Below are positions 53,386 to 62,615 of a stretch of 64,000 nt of DNA, one piece after another. Numbering within the stretch: the stretch's first letter is position 1; the number at the start of each line of letters is the position of its first letter. Made by a program: the position numbers and the translations under genes. Origin of the DNA: Desulfobacteraceae bacterium. Its GTDB lineage: Bacteria; Desulfobacterota; Desulfobacteria; Desulfobacterales; Desulfobacteraceae. The notes under the pieces were generated by a model. That model did no database searches and was not told the origin of the DNA. It saw nothing but the letters and a program-made list of their open reading frames with translations. The stretch spans positions 1 to 64,000 of the forward strand of contig JADGFI010000032.1 in assembly GCA_016743945.1 (NCBI GenBank), in the 5' to 3' direction.

Positions 53386-54258
53386 ATGAGTTTTCAAGCC
53401 AAGCTTTCCTCCGGGGAATTTGCCGTACTTGCAGAAATGAATACCCCCAAGGGAATCGATATATCTGATTTGATTACCAACATAAGATATTTAAAGTCAC
53501 GAATCGATGCCATCGCAATCCCGGACATGGACAATGGCGTCATGCACATGAGTGCATTGGGCGGCGGGGCGCTTATGCGTCAACAGGGGGTTGAACCCCT
53601 CATCCATGTATATGGCAGAGATCGTAACAGGATGGCCCTCCAGGGGGATCTTCTGGCTGCCCATGTACTGGGGATTCACAACCTTCTGGTCGTCCAGGGT
53701 GAGGATATGGTCAATGGGGATCACCAGGATGCAACGGTGGTCAATGACCTGGATGAAACTGCCTTGCTCGAAATGATCGGTTCCTTGACCCAGGGCACGG
53801 ACATGGCCGGGTTTGAACTCAAGGGGATCCCTAAATTTACCGTCGGGTGCGCCATCGCATCCATTGCAGACGATGCGCAGCTCAAACGAGAAGTTGCAGC
53901 CGCACAGAAAAAAATTGATGCAGGGGCCCAGTATATTCTGCTGCCGCCGGTATTTGATACCAGCTTTTACACCCAGATGATCGATGCATTCAAATCTTTA
54001 AATGTCCCGGTTATCGCCTCTGTTTTCTTGTTGAAAAACGTGGGTATGGCCCGTTATATTTCCATTAATGACCCCAATTCCCGACTTTCAGAGGATATTA
54101 TCCGCCGCATTCGAAAAGCAAAAGACCGCGAAAATGAATGTATTGATATTGCAGGCGAAATCATCCGTTCTCTGAAGGGAGCAGCACAGGGAATAAAGAT
54201 TTCAGCTCTTGGTTGGGAAGACCGGTTGCCGGCCATCCTGGATCGTGCCGGTCTTTAG
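53386..54258 (+). CDS. Methylenetetrahydrofolate reductase-like protein (first MetF homologue)
   Basis: This 290-residue TIM-barrel protein is of the MetF family, which reduces methylene-H4F to methyl-H4F with flavin. Conserved segments are seen: LAEMNTPKG at the N terminus, IPDMDNGVMHMS, LIHVYGRDRNRMALQGDLL, GIHNLLVVQGED, FTVGCAIASI and VIASVFLLKN, then a C-terminal ISALGWEDR. A second MetF homologue lies five genes downstream, and the two differ in sequence, so one may be the true MetF and the other a partner with a different substrate or subunit role. ATG at 53386 has AAGGGGAAC upstream. It is the first gene of the MTHFR-Hdr block. Confidence 0.87.
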   Translation: MSFQAKLSSGEFAVLAEMNTPKGIDISDLITNIRYLKSRIDAIAIPDMDNGVMHMSALGGGALMRQQGVEPLIHVYGRDRNRMALQGDLLAAHVLGIHNLLVVQGEDMVNGDHQDATVVNDLDETALLEMIGSLTQGTDMAGFELKGIPKFTVGCAIASIADDAQLKREVAAAQKKIDAGAQYILLPPVFDTSFYTQMIDAFKSLNVPVIASVFLLKNVGMARYISINDPNSRLSEDIIRRIRKAKDRENECIDIAGEIIRSLKGAAQGIKISALGWEDRLPAILDRAGL

Positions 54259-54345
54259 GAAAAAAGAATTAACCAGTTTTTCCGTTTACTATTTGTATGG
54301 GGTCATACAAGTGACGGATATCCATAATTAAATTATAGGTTACAC

Positions 54346-57300
54346 ATGCAAAATCTTAATAAAAAAGACGATAAGCAGTCCGACAAAGGCCGTGTGCTTG
54401 TTATCGGCGGCGGTGTCGGCGGGATTCGGGCAGCGCTTGATCTGGCCGAATCTCGGCGAGATGTACTGCTCATAGATAAATCGTATAGTATTGGCGGTTT
54501 GATGACACAGCTGGACCGCACCTTTCCCACTAATAATTGTGATCTGTGCACGGTGGCACCATTTTTATCTGCCAGTGGCAGGGACCGTTATCTTCAAGTA
54601 AAACCCATGACCCGGGTTGAACGACTTACCGGGGTTGCAGGGGATTTTACGGCCACCCTGGTCACAGAACCCCGTTTTATTGACATCGATAAATGTACGG
54701 GTTGCGGGGAGTGTGCCCAAAAATTTCCCGAGGCAGTGAGATTTACCCCCGGCCTTGACCCAAGAGCGCCTACCTGCATGAGATATCCCCAGGCAACGCC
54801 CTACGCCTTTTCCATCGACATGGACAAGGTAGACGATATCACACAGCTTCAAAAGGTTTGCAAGGCCAACGCCATCCTTTCCGAGGATAAAACAACACAA
54901 ATAGATATCAACGTGGGGGCCGTGGTATTGAGTGTGGGGGCAGAGCTTTTTAATCCTGCTGTCCTGGACAACTATGGCGGCGGTAAGTATCCAAATGTGG
55001 TGACAGGTCTTGAGTATGAGCGGATCATGTCGGCTTCCGGTCCTTTCCAGGGAAATCTTGCCCGGGTATCGGATCGTAAACGGCCCAAAAAAATTGCCTG
55101 GATACAATGTGTGGGGTCCCGGGGGATTAACAAGGGCGATGTGTCCTATTGTTCAGGTGTCTGCTGTATGTATGCTCTGAAAGAAGCCATCGTTACCAAG
55201 GAACGCTTTGAAGAAGATATTGAAACCACTATTTTCTACATGGACATGCGGACCTACGGAAAAGATTACGAACGTTATTTCAACCGGGCAAAAGACGAAT
55301 ACAATGTCCGAATGATACGTTCCCGGCCTCATTCCATTGTTGAAAATACCGCTACCCGCGATCTTTCCATTGCTTATGCTCTGGAGGAAGAGGCGGTACA
55401 GACAACTGAAGAATTTGACATGGTGGTTCTTTCAACCGGATTCAGGGTAGGCGATACCACCATTGACCTGGCGTCTAAGCTGGGGATAGAACTCAATGAA
55501 CATAATTTTGCCAAAACCGATCATTTCAATTCCGTTAAAACGTCCAGACCCGGTGTTTATGTCTGCGGTGTCTATGAAAGTCCCAAAGATATTCCTGAAA
55601 CCATTGTCCAGGCAAGTGCCGCAGCCGCCATGGCCGCAGCCGATCTGCCCACAATCCCGGCCGAAGACCAGATGGATGATTTGTTTCCGCCGGAACGGGA
55701 CGTGTCGGCAGAAGCCGTAAAAATTGGGGTTTTTGTCTGTGATTGCGGTGTTGATATCGGTGGGGTGGTGGATGTCGCTAAGGTAATTGATTACGCTAAA
55801 ACCAATACGGATGTGGCCGTTGCAAAGGCGGTTGGTCACGGTTGTTCTGCAGACTCCATGGCCCAAATCGAATCTTTGATTATAGAACATGGGCTTAACC
55901 GGGTTGTTATCGGGGGCTGTTCCCCAAGAACCCATGAAAGCAAATTCCAGGATCTTTTGCGGCGGGTGGGGCTTAACCGGTATCTGGTGGAAATTGTCAA
56001 TCTTAGGGACCAGAATACCTGGCCCCATAGAGGGCAGCCGGAACTTGCCCAGGAAAAAGCCTATAAGCTGCTCCAGATCGGTATCAGCGGTGTTCGAAAA
56101 AATCGGCCGCTCATGGACAATACCCTGCCCATGAATCAGAATGCTTTGGTAGTCGGGGGCGGTGTTACCGGTATGACCGCGGCCTTGAAGCTGGCAGAAC
56201 AGGGCATCCGAACGTATTTGATCGAACGAGCACCCGTCCTTGGGGGGCTTGCCCAATCCATCCATAAAACCATTGAAGGCGATGATGTTCCTGTCTTTAT
56301 CACCCATCTGGTTGAAAGGGTCACGGCACATGAAAATATCCATGTGATGACACGCTCCATTATTGTGGATCACAGCGGAATGCCGGGGTTGTTTAAAACC
56401 GGTATTCATACAGGGGTCCGCATGAACTATATGCAGATTGACCATGGGGTCACCATCCTGGCAACCGGGGCGCTGGCCAACCGACCAAAGGAATACGGTC
56501 TGGACACCTTAAATGGGGTTGTCACACAATTGGAACTCGATTCCCTCCTGGACGCTGATACAGAGAAGATCGCGGCCATGGAACAGGTGGTCATGATTCA
56601 ATGTGTGGGCTCAAGGGAAGAAAATAATCCCAACTGTTCCCGGATTTGCTGCCAGGCTGCCATTAAAAATGCCCTTCGGATCAAGCAGATCAACCCTGAC
56701 ACCGAGATTTTTGTGTTGTACCGGGATATTAGAACCTACGGATTCCAGGAAGATTATTATAGACAAGCCCGGGATCTGGGGGTGAAGTTTATCCGGTTTT
56801 CATTGAAAACAAAGCCGGTTGTCAGGCAGGAAGGCGGCAAACTTTATGTCAGCGTCCATGACTTTATTTTGGGGCAGACCATTGAGATAGAGGCCGATTG
56901 TCTGGCCTTGAGTACAGGGTTTGTCGCCGATGATGAAACAACGGAAGATCTTGCCATGATCTTTCATTTGCCAAGGACGTTGGATGATTATTTCATGGAA
57001 GATCATGTGAAATTACGGCCAATTGATATGGCGGTTCGGGGGGTTTTCATTGCCGGTACCACCCATTCCCCCAAGACCATACGGGAAAGTATTACCCAGG
57101 CCCTGGCTGCTGCCGGGCGCGCCCAGACCCTTTTGTCTAAGAAGGAAATCAATTTGGGAGCGGCCGTTGCCCATGTGGACAGCAATAAATGTGCCTCCTG
57201 CCTTGTCTGTGTAAGGGCATGTCCCTTTGGTATTCCCTTTATCAATGCAGACGGTTATTCACAGATTGATCCTGACAAATGCCAGGGATGCGGTATCTGT

Positions 57301-57396
57301 GCGGCGGACTGTCCGGCCAAAGCAATTCAGCTGATGGCCTATGAAGATGATCAGATTTTAGCAAAATTAGATGGCTTATTTGAGAGGGTTAATTAA
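54346..57396 (+). CDS. hdrA: HdrA-like protein with two fused HdrA units
   Basis: HdrA is the flavin subunit that bifurcates electrons in heterodisulfide reductase-type complexes. This 1016-residue form contains two units. The first has a GGGVGG FAD-binding site (21-26), the Cys motif NNCDLCTVAPFLS (about 64-76), an incomplete ferredoxin motif (CTGCGEC, 117-123, fourth Cys replaced) and a GVFVCDCGVDIGG segment. The second has GGGVTGMT (about 603) and two complete C-terminal [4Fe-4S] sets, CASCLVCVRACP (about 948) and CQGCGICAADCP (about 979). With mvhD, metV and metF downstream, it probably forms a MetFV-HdrA-MvhD complex like that of acetogens. HdrB and HdrC are missing. TAA overlaps the mvhD start (TAATG). 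Confidence 0.92.
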   Translation: MQNLNKKDDKQSDKGRVLVIGGGVGGIRAALDLAESRRDVLLIDKSYSIGGLMTQLDRTFPTNNCDLCTVAPFLSASGRDRYLQVKPMTRVERLTGVAGDFTATLVTEPRFIDIDKCTGCGECAQKFPEAVRFTPGLDPRAPTCMRYPQATPYAFSIDMDKVDDITQLQKVCKANAILSEDKTTQIDINVGAVVLSVGAELFNPAVLDNYGGGKYPNVVTGLEYERIMSASGPFQGNLARVSDRKRPKKIAWIQCVGSRGINKGDVSYCSGVCCMYALKEAIVTKERFEEDIETTIFYMDMRTYGKDYERYFNRAKDEYNVRMIRSRPHSIVENTATRDLSIAYALEEEAVQTTEEFDMVVLSTGFRVGDTTIDLASKLGIELNEHNFAKTDHFNSVKTSRPGVYVCGVYESPKDIPETIVQASAAAAMAAADLPTIPAEDQMDDLFPPERDVSAEAVKIGVFVCDCGVDIGGVVDVAKVIDYAKTNTDVAVAKAVGHGCSADSMAQIESLIIEHGLNRVVIGGCSPRTHESKFQDLLRRVGLNRYLVEIVNLRDQNTWPHRGQPELAQEKAYKLLQIGISGVRKNRPLMDNTLPMNQNALVVGGGVTGMTAALKLAEQGIRTYLIERAPVLGGLAQSIHKTIEGDDVPVFITHLVERVTAHENIHVMTRSIIVDHSGMPGLFKTGIHTGVRMNYMQIDHGVTILATGALANRPKEYGLDTLNGVVTQLELDSLLDADTEKIAAMEQVVMIQCVGSREENNPNCSRICCQAAIKNALRIKQINPDTEIFVLYRDIRTYGFQEDYYRQARDLGVKFIRFSLKTKPVVRQEGGKLYVSVHDFILGQTIEIEADCLALSTGFVADDETTEDLAMIFHLPRTLDDYFMEDHVKLRPIDMAVRGVFIAGTTHSPKTIRESITQALAAAGRAQTLLSKKEINLGAAVAHVDSNKCASCLVCVRACPFGIPFINADGYSQIDPDKCQGCGICAADCPAKAIQLMAYEDDQILAKLDGLFERVN

Positions 57397-57833
57397 TGGA
57401 AAACTTTGAACCGGAAATTGTTGCATTCTGTTGTCACTATTGTGCATACACTGCAGCGGATATGGCCGGAAGTAAAAGAATATCATATCCGTCCAATGTA
57501 AAAATCATCCGGGTGCCCTGCACGGGCAAGGTGGATGCGATTCATATAATGAAAGCCCTTGAAAAAGGGGCTGACGGTGTTTATGTGGCAGGATGTCTAG
57601 AAGGAGACTGTCATTTTAAAACCGGGAATACCCGGGCTGCTCACCGTGTGGTTCAGGTCCAAAAAATTTTGGAAGACCTGGGATGGGAGAAGGAGAGGGT
57701 GGCCATGATCACGATGTCCGCCGGAATGGGAGAACGATTTGCCGAGACTGCCCTTGAATTTACCGAAAAAATAAGAAATCTGGGCCCAAGTCCCGTAAAA
57801 CAAAACAAAACCATAACCCAGGCTGTCAGTTAA
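57396..57833 (+). CDS. mvhD: MvhD-type electron-transfer subunit
   Basis: MvhD is a [2Fe-2S] protein that connects HdrA with hydrogenase or other electron-donating modules. The 145-residue protein has clustered Cys at the N terminus (C12, C13, C16 in FCCHYCAYTAADMAGS), then PCTGKVD (C42) and GCLEGDCHF (C67, C72), the family pattern. It is coupled to hdrA (TAATG) and precedes metV by 24 bp. No hydrogenase subunits follow; MvhD here would link HdrA to MetVF or to formate dehydrogenase-like donors (inference). Confidence 0.9.
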   Translation: MENFEPEIVAFCCHYCAYTAADMAGSKRISYPSNVKIIRVPCTGKVDAIHIMKALEKGADGVYVAGCLEGDCHFKTGNTRAAHRVVQVQKILEDLGWEKERVAMITMSAGMGERFAETALEFTEKIRNLGPSPVKQNKTITQAVS

Positions 57834-57857
57834 ACATAAAATATTTGGAGAGAAAAA

Positions 57858-58526
57858 ATGATAACAGCAGAACAAAAACCAATGCAGGAAATAATCCAGT
57901 ATATGGCGCCCTACAGCAAAATCCTTCTGGTCGGGTGTAACGAATGTGTCACTGTCTGTGCGGCCGGTGGGAGAAAAGAGGTGGGGTTGTTGGCCTCTGC
58001 CCTTCATCTGAACAGTCTCAAAGAGGGCAGGACCATTGATATAAAAGAAATTACCCTGGAAAGACAATGTGATCCCGAATATGTTGAAGAATTGAATTCC
58101 TATATTGATAACGCCGATGCGGTTTTGTCCATGGCCTGCGGGTGCGGCGTTCAGACCATTGCCGAACGATACAAAAACGCCCATGTTTATCCTGCGGTCA
58201 ACACCAAGTTCATGGGCGCATCTCTTGGCCAGGGGGTTTGGGCGGAAAGATGTCAGGGATGCGGCGATTGCATGTTGGGAATCACCGCCGGGATCTGTCC
58301 GATTTCCCGATGCTCAAAAAGTCTTTTAAATGGTCCTTGTGGTGGTACTTCCAATGGCCAGTGCGAAATTGGCCAGGACACCGACTGTGCCTGGAGACTG
58401 ATCTGGGAGCGGCTAAAGGAGCTTGGTCTTCAGGATCGGTATGAGGAATTGGTTGAGGCAAGAGACTGGAGAACTGCCGGCGGTGCCGGACCCAGAAAAA
58501 TTATCAGAGAGGATTTGGCATTATGA
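57858..58526 (+). CDS. metV: MetV-type methylenetetrahydrofolate reductase C-terminal domain protein
   Basis: MetV is the zinc/iron-sulfur partner of MetF in acetogens and related anaerobes, known as the MTHFR C-terminal domain family. The 222 residues have Cys clusters LVGCNECVTVC (C27, C30, C34), MACGCGVQT, CQGCGDC and CPISRCSKSLLNGPCGG, typical of this family. It is proposed to carry clusters that feed electrons from HdrA to MetF. GGAGAG lies upstream of ATG 57858. Its stop overlaps metF by 4 bp (ATGA). Confidence 0.9.
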   Translation: MITAEQKPMQEIIQYMAPYSKILLVGCNECVTVCAAGGRKEVGLLASALHLNSLKEGRTIDIKEITLERQCDPEYVEELNSYIDNADAVLSMACGCGVQTIAERYKNAHVYPAVNTKFMGASLGQGVWAERCQGCGDCMLGITAGICPISRCSKSLLNGPCGGTSNGQCEIGQDTDCAWRLIWERLKELGLQDRYEELVEARDWRTAGGAGPRKIIREDLAL

Positions 58527-59446
58527 AGACGACAAGCAGACTGGAACGAGTATTGGCATCTGGGGCAATGGCAGTTACCTCCGAAGTGGGACCCCCAAGG
58601 GGCGTTGACGCTGAGATTGTAAGAACCAAAGCAAATATGATCAAAGACCATGTGGACGGTATTAATGTGACCGATAACCAGACCGCCATGGTGAGGATGT
58701 CCTCCATGGCTGCCGGGGTGATCATCAAACAGATGGGCCTTGATCCCATTATTCAAATGGTCACCCGGGATAAAAACCGCCTGGGCTGCCAGGCTGAAAT
58801 CATTGGTGCTGCCGCCCTTGGCATTGATACCATGCTGTGCCTTTCAGGAGATCATCCAAAATTTGGGGATCACCCCGAGGCCAAGGGGGTTTATGATATT
58901 GATTCGGTTCAGTTGATCCAGTGCGTTAAAAAAATGCGGGATGAAGGAAAGTTTTTGGGCGGTGCCGAGATGAAGAAAAGTCCAAAAATGTTCATCGGTG
59001 CGGCTGCCAACCCCTTTGCCGACCCCTTTGAACTTCGGGTCATGCGGCTGGCTAAAAAAGTGAAAGCAGGTGTTGACTTTGTCCAGACCCAGTGTATTTT
59101 TAATCTTGATAAATTTGAAAAATGGATGGATGGTGTGGAAGAGAGGGGACTGGATGATCAAGTTCATATCCTTGCCGGTATCACCCCCATGAAATCTGTT
59201 GGCATGGCACGGTATATGAAAAATAGGGTGCCGGGTATGGATGTGCCTGACGACGTGATTAAGCGGATGGCTGGGGTTAGCAAAGAACAGCAGCCGGAAG
59301 AAGGGATCAAAATTGCGGTGGAATCCATGGAGAGACTCAAGGAAAGAAAGGGAGTTCACGGATTTCATATCATGGCCATTGAATGGGAAGAACGGGTGGC
59401 CGAGATCGTTGAAAAAGCAGGAATGTACCCACGGCCCCAGGTTTAA
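58523..59446 (+). CDS. metF: Methylenetetrahydrofolate reductase MetF
   Basis: This 307-residue TIM-barrel flavoprotein is the probable catalytic MetF of the MetFV pair, because it overlaps metV. Conserved segments include VTSEVGPPRG at the N terminus (Glu acid/base), GINVTDNQTAMVRMSS, IIQMVTRDKNRLG, GIDTMLCLSGDHP, FIGAAANPFADP and DFVQTQCIFNLDKFE. Its product, methyl-H4F, feeds CO dehydrogenase/acetyl-CoA synthase in the Wood-Ljungdahl pathway, or the reverse route during acetate oxidation. The stop is in the first unit of a degenerate 14-bp tandem repeat. Confidence 0.93.
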   Translation: MKTTSRLERVLASGAMAVTSEVGPPRGVDAEIVRTKANMIKDHVDGINVTDNQTAMVRMSSMAAGVIIKQMGLDPIIQMVTRDKNRLGCQAEIIGAAALGIDTMLCLSGDHPKFGDHPEAKGVYDIDSVQLIQCVKKMRDEGKFLGGAEMKKSPKMFIGAAANPFADPFELRVMRLAKKVKAGVDFVQTQCIFNLDKFEKWMDGVEERGLDDQVHILAGITPMKSVGMARYMKNRVPGMDVPDDVIKRMAGVSKEQQPEEGIKIAVESMERLKERKGVHGFHIMAIEWEERVAEIVEKAGMYPRPQV

Positions 59447-59506
59447 ATAATCGGGTTTAAACAATCGGATTTAAAAAACTGGTTTAAAAAATCAGGTTTA
59501 GAGAAT
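59439..59506. repeat. 14-bp degenerate tandem repeat starting at the metF stop
   Basis: Five units of 13-14 bp, of the form GGTTTAAA-AATC with variation, begin within the last metF codons and run to about 59506. The arrangement mirrors the 15-bp array at the end of the glcD-like gene: an array anchored on a stop codon. The units contain TTTAA and could affect 3'-end stability or merely be slippage products. Confidence 0.7.
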
Positions 59507-59553
59507 AGGTGAATTTAAGTCCCTGTCTTACTACAACAAAAGGAGACCTTAAT

Positions 59554-59940
59554 ATGAGCGAGAAAAAACTCATTCTAGTTGTTGATGATGATCCGGATTT
59601 GGTGGAAGCCGTATCCATGAAACTTGAAGCCAAGTCCTATCGGGTTGAAAAAGCCTATGACGGTGTGGAAGCCATGGATAAGATAAAGATAGAAAAACCA
59701 GCTGTTGTGATTCTTGACGTCATGATGCCCCGGAAAAATGGGTGGGAAGTCTGTGAAGAGATTAAAAATAGCAAAGAGCTCAAAGACATTGCAGTGGTTC
59801 TGCTGACCGCCGTAGCAGATTCTGTAAAGACAACCAGTTATACCCATCATGATGGGAAAACCACCCTTGCCGATGACTATGTTCCCAAACCCATTGATTT
59901 GGATGAACTCATGGAGATTGTGGGCGACCACTGTAGTTAA
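59554..59940 (+). CDS. Single-domain response regulator (CheY-like receiver)
   Basis: This 128-residue receiver has the acidic pocket DDD (11-13), phosphoacceptor D55 in VVILDVMMPRKNGW, the Thr in LLTAVAD and Lys in DYVPKPIDLDEL. No output domain is present, so it likely acts by protein-protein interaction or in a phosphorelay with the kinases downstream. The frame opens at 59509, but ATG 59554 has AAAGGAG 8 nt upstream. It lies about 107 bp after metF and is followed by a hairpin (59987-60013), so it may be a separate transcript. Confidence 0.93.
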   Translation: MSEKKLILVVDDDPDLVEAVSMKLEAKSYRVEKAYDGVEAMDKIKIEKPAVVILDVMMPRKNGWEVCEEIKNSKELKDIAVVLLTAVADSVKTTSYTHHDGKTTLADDYVPKPIDLDELMEIVGDHCS

Positions 59941-59986
59941 GGCCTTTTGTTTGAATAACGTATTGATTCCGGTTGAATATATAACT

Positions 59987-60013
59987 AGGGGAAGGCCTAA
60001 ACCGCCTTCCCCT
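59987..60013 (+). terminator. 10-bp perfect hairpin after the receiver gene
   Basis: AGGGGAAGGC (59987-59996) and GCCTTCCCCT (60004-60013) form a perfect GC-rich stem with a 7-nt loop. A T-run is lacking, so termination would be incomplete or rho-assisted, possibly letting some transcription continue into the ACT-domain gene. Confidence 0.5.
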
Positions 60014-60053
60014 ACTATTGTATCATACCAGAGGTGTGTTTATATCATTTCCT

Positions 60054-61091
60054 ATGAGCTTTCCACAAATAAGAATTAATGGGATTCGTCTGGGTTCCAG
60101 GCTGAATCAGGTCATTCAAACTTCTGTTAATGGAGAGATTCCCCCTGTAACACCGCTTTATAAACGCCTGGCCCAAGACCAGACCAATATTGTATCCTTA
60201 GGGCTTCGGACCGATGCCTCGGGTACATCTGTTTTTTGTTGCCACGATTTTAAGTCTGACTTACCGTCTGATATAAAAAAAGAATTTTCCCAGCCGGACA
60301 GCAAAGAAGTGTTGCCCCTTATTGTTTCCAATGTATGCACGGTGTCGGTCTATCCCCATAATGCCAGCCTGAATACCCTGGGTTTTTTAATTAATCTTTT
60401 TGGGAAACATGGGATTTCATTTCAACAGATGGTATCTTCCCATGCCATGCTTTCTTTTATCATCGACAGATCGGATCAGGAAAAAGTTTTGGCATTCCTT
60501 GAGCAGGAATTTGATTTGCCCCCGACCCATACCCCCTTTGAGCAGGAATTCGATCACAAGAACGCTGAATTTGTCAAAAAACGGTATCCTGAAACCCGCG
60601 CCACCTATGTTGAGGAAAAGATAAAAACCTATGGGATAAAAATGGATACCGGACTTGCAATGTTTGAAGTTACTTTTAACCCAAATCAGCAGAATCATTT
60701 GGGAATCTGTGGCAATGGGTTGCAACATCTGGCCAAGTCCGGGAAAAAATTTTATTTTACCGCTGCCATGACACAAAGCCGTGATGTGGCGCATTTGTAT
60801 TGTCTGACCGAGCCCCTGTCTTGCCAAGACAGACAATCTTTTTTTCCCCGGGCCCAGGCTGCTAAGGGGATCGCTGTTTGTCCATTTGTATCTGTTGATC
60901 TCATCAGTTTTCATGGCCCCCATTTTGGGGATCGGGTTGGTATCTTTAACACCGCCATGGCGTGTTTAAACGCTGCCTCCATCCCTGTTTTGCTGGCCGG
61001 TTGCACCGGTGCCAGCGTTTTCATGGTCCTGCCGGATTTTTTGGGCCAAAAGGCCATACCGGCCCTGGCCGAAGGATTTGAAAGCCCATGA
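60054..61091 (+). CDS. ACT-domain protein (aspartokinase-regulatory-like), unknown role
   Basis: About 345 residues contain two ACT-like regions: VCTVSVYPHNASLNTLGFLI with MVSSHAMLSFIID, and a C-terminal VDLISFHGPHFGDRVGIFNT with ASIPVLLAGCTGASVFMVL. Such repeats bind amino acids and occur at the end of aspartate kinases, but no kinase domain is present. It probably senses a small ligand. The frame opens at 60018; ATG 60054 (MSFPQIRING) is taken as start, without a strong RBS. Its stop overlaps the next kinase gene by 4 bp (ATGA), so it may tune that kinase (inference). Confidence 0.65.
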   Translation: MSFPQIRINGIRLGSRLNQVIQTSVNGEIPPVTPLYKRLAQDQTNIVSLGLRTDASGTSVFCCHDFKSDLPSDIKKEFSQPDSKEVLPLIVSNVCTVSVYPHNASLNTLGFLINLFGKHGISFQQMVSSHAMLSFIIDRSDQEKVLAFLEQEFDLPPTHTPFEQEFDHKNAEFVKKRYPETRATYVEEKIKTYGIKMDTGLAMFEVTFNPNQQNHLGICGNGLQHLAKSGKKFYFTAAMTQSRDVAHLYCLTEPLSCQDRQSFFPRAQAAKGIAVCPFVSVDLISFHGPHFGDRVGIFNTAMACLNAASIPVLLAGCTGASVFMVLPDFLGQKAIPALAEGFESP

Positions 61092-62605
61092 CATCTGATT
61101 CCAGATTTGAGCCGGAGGAACTTTTTTGGCGGGCCCGTATTTTTGATTCCCTGTCCTATCCCAGCGTGGTGATTGCCCCGGATAAACGCCTGGTGGGTGC
61201 CAATAAGAAATTTTATGATACCTATAAACTTTCAAGTGAAGACATTATCGGTAAAAAGTGCTTCCAGTCTTTTTTGTACAAGGATACTCCCTGTGATTCC
61301 AAGGACTGCTCCATTTCAAAGGTTCTTGAAAATAAGGCCATGCATACCTATACGGTTAAGCACCAATACAAATGGGAAGAACGGGTTTTTTCTCCGATTT
61401 TTGATGATGAGGGACAGGTTGCCTTTGTTATCTTCAGTATCCGGGATATTACCCGGACCAAATCCCTTGAGAATCAACTCATTGGGGTCAAGGAATTTAT
61501 CAGCCGAGTAATTTATTCGTCTGCTTCCGCCATTGTGGCGGCAGATCGTGCGGGCAACATTGAATTGATGAATTCCGTGGCAAAGGAATTGTTTGGGGAT
61601 TATAACGGAGGCGAGGGCAAGATCAAACATACGGAGCAGCTCTACCCGCCGGGTAAAGCCAAGGAAATTATGAAAATGCTTCGGAATGAAAAAATCGGGG
61701 GCAAAGGAAAATTGCTCATCCCCAGGACCACCATCGTCAACGCCAGGGGCCAGGAGATTGAGGTGGAGATGTCTGCAGCCATTATCTATGATGATACGGG
61801 TGAAGAATCTGCCACCATGGCCATTTACAATGACCTGAAAGACAAGATCAAAGTTGAACGAGAACTGAAGTTTACCCAAAAGCAGCTGGCACAATCTGAA
61901 AAAATGGCATCCCTGGGTCAACTGGCCGCAGGCGTTGCCCATGAAATCAATAATCCCCTCACAGGCGTGTTGTTTTATGCCAGCCTTTTGTTGGAAAGAC
62001 AGGATCTGGATGAGGGGGCACAAGAAGATTTGCGTTATATTGTGGAGGATGCAAATCGATGTAAAAATATTGTTAAAAGCCTCCTGGTATACAGTCGCAG
62101 TGCTGATTCCAACAAAAATATTATCCAGATTAATGAGATTGTGGAACAGAGCCTGAAACTGGTCCGCGATCAGAAAAAATTTCGAAATATTCAAATTATC
62201 CGGTACCTGGCAGATGAGATGATGCTGATCAATGCCGATACCAATAAGCTCAATCAGGTGGTTATCAATCTGATCATTAATGCCGCAGATGCCATGAAGG
62301 GCAGCGGGAAAATTACCCTGAATACCTATAAGGACAAGCTCCATAAAAAGGTTTTTCTGGAAGTCAAGGACACCGGGGAAGGAATCCTCCGGGAAAATTT
62401 GTCCAAGATTTTTGATCCGTTCTTTACCACAAAGGAAGTGGGGAAAAGTACGGGGCTTGGCCTGAGCATTGTTTACGGAATTATAGAAGAGCATGGCGGT
62501 AAAATCAGCGTTAAAAAAACAGGGGTCAAGGGGACCTCTTTTATATTGGAGTTTCCCTTGTTTATCCCGGAAGAAGAAGGGCTGGCATTGTGCAGACCTT
62601 TTTAG
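61088..62605 (+). CDS. PAS-domain sensor histidine kinase
   Basis: This is a 505-residue soluble kinase. Two PAS regions occupy the first ~265 residues. In the first, a Cys-containing segment KKCFQSFLYKDTPCDSKDC lies near 58-76. A coupling helix follows, then the HisKA helix with H285 in GVAHEINNPLTG, then the HATPase domain with NLIINAADAMKGSG, DTGEGI and STGLGLSIVYG. No membrane segment or signal peptide is present. It overlaps the ACT-domain gene by 4 bp and lies 10 bp before the receiver-PAS-kinase gene, so the three probably form one signalling unit. Confidence 0.93.
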   Translation: MTSDSRFEPEELFWRARIFDSLSYPSVVIAPDKRLVGANKKFYDTYKLSSEDIIGKKCFQSFLYKDTPCDSKDCSISKVLENKAMHTYTVKHQYKWEERVFSPIFDDEGQVAFVIFSIRDITRTKSLENQLIGVKEFISRVIYSSASAIVAADRAGNIELMNSVAKELFGDYNGGEGKIKHTEQLYPPGKAKEIMKMLRNEKIGGKGKLLIPRTTIVNARGQEIEVEMSAAIIYDDTGEESATMAIYNDLKDKIKVERELKFTQKQLAQSEKMASLGQLAAGVAHEINNPLTGVLFYASLLLERQDLDEGAQEDLRYIVEDANRCKNIVKSLLVYSRSADSNKNIIQINEIVEQSLKLVRDQKKFRNIQIIRYLADEMMLINADTNKLNQVVINLIINAADAMKGSGKITLNTYKDKLHKKVFLEVKDTGEGILRENLSKIFDPFFTTKEVGKSTGLGLSIVYGIIEEHGGKISVKKTGVKGTSFILEFPLFIPEEEGLALCRPF

Positions 62606-62615
62606 TAAAGAGAGT

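Noticed and set aside
59941-60053. Start of the ACT-domain gene at 60018
   Set aside because: The extra 12 residues lie after a hairpin and show no conserved features; ATG 60054 fits the start of the domain region better.
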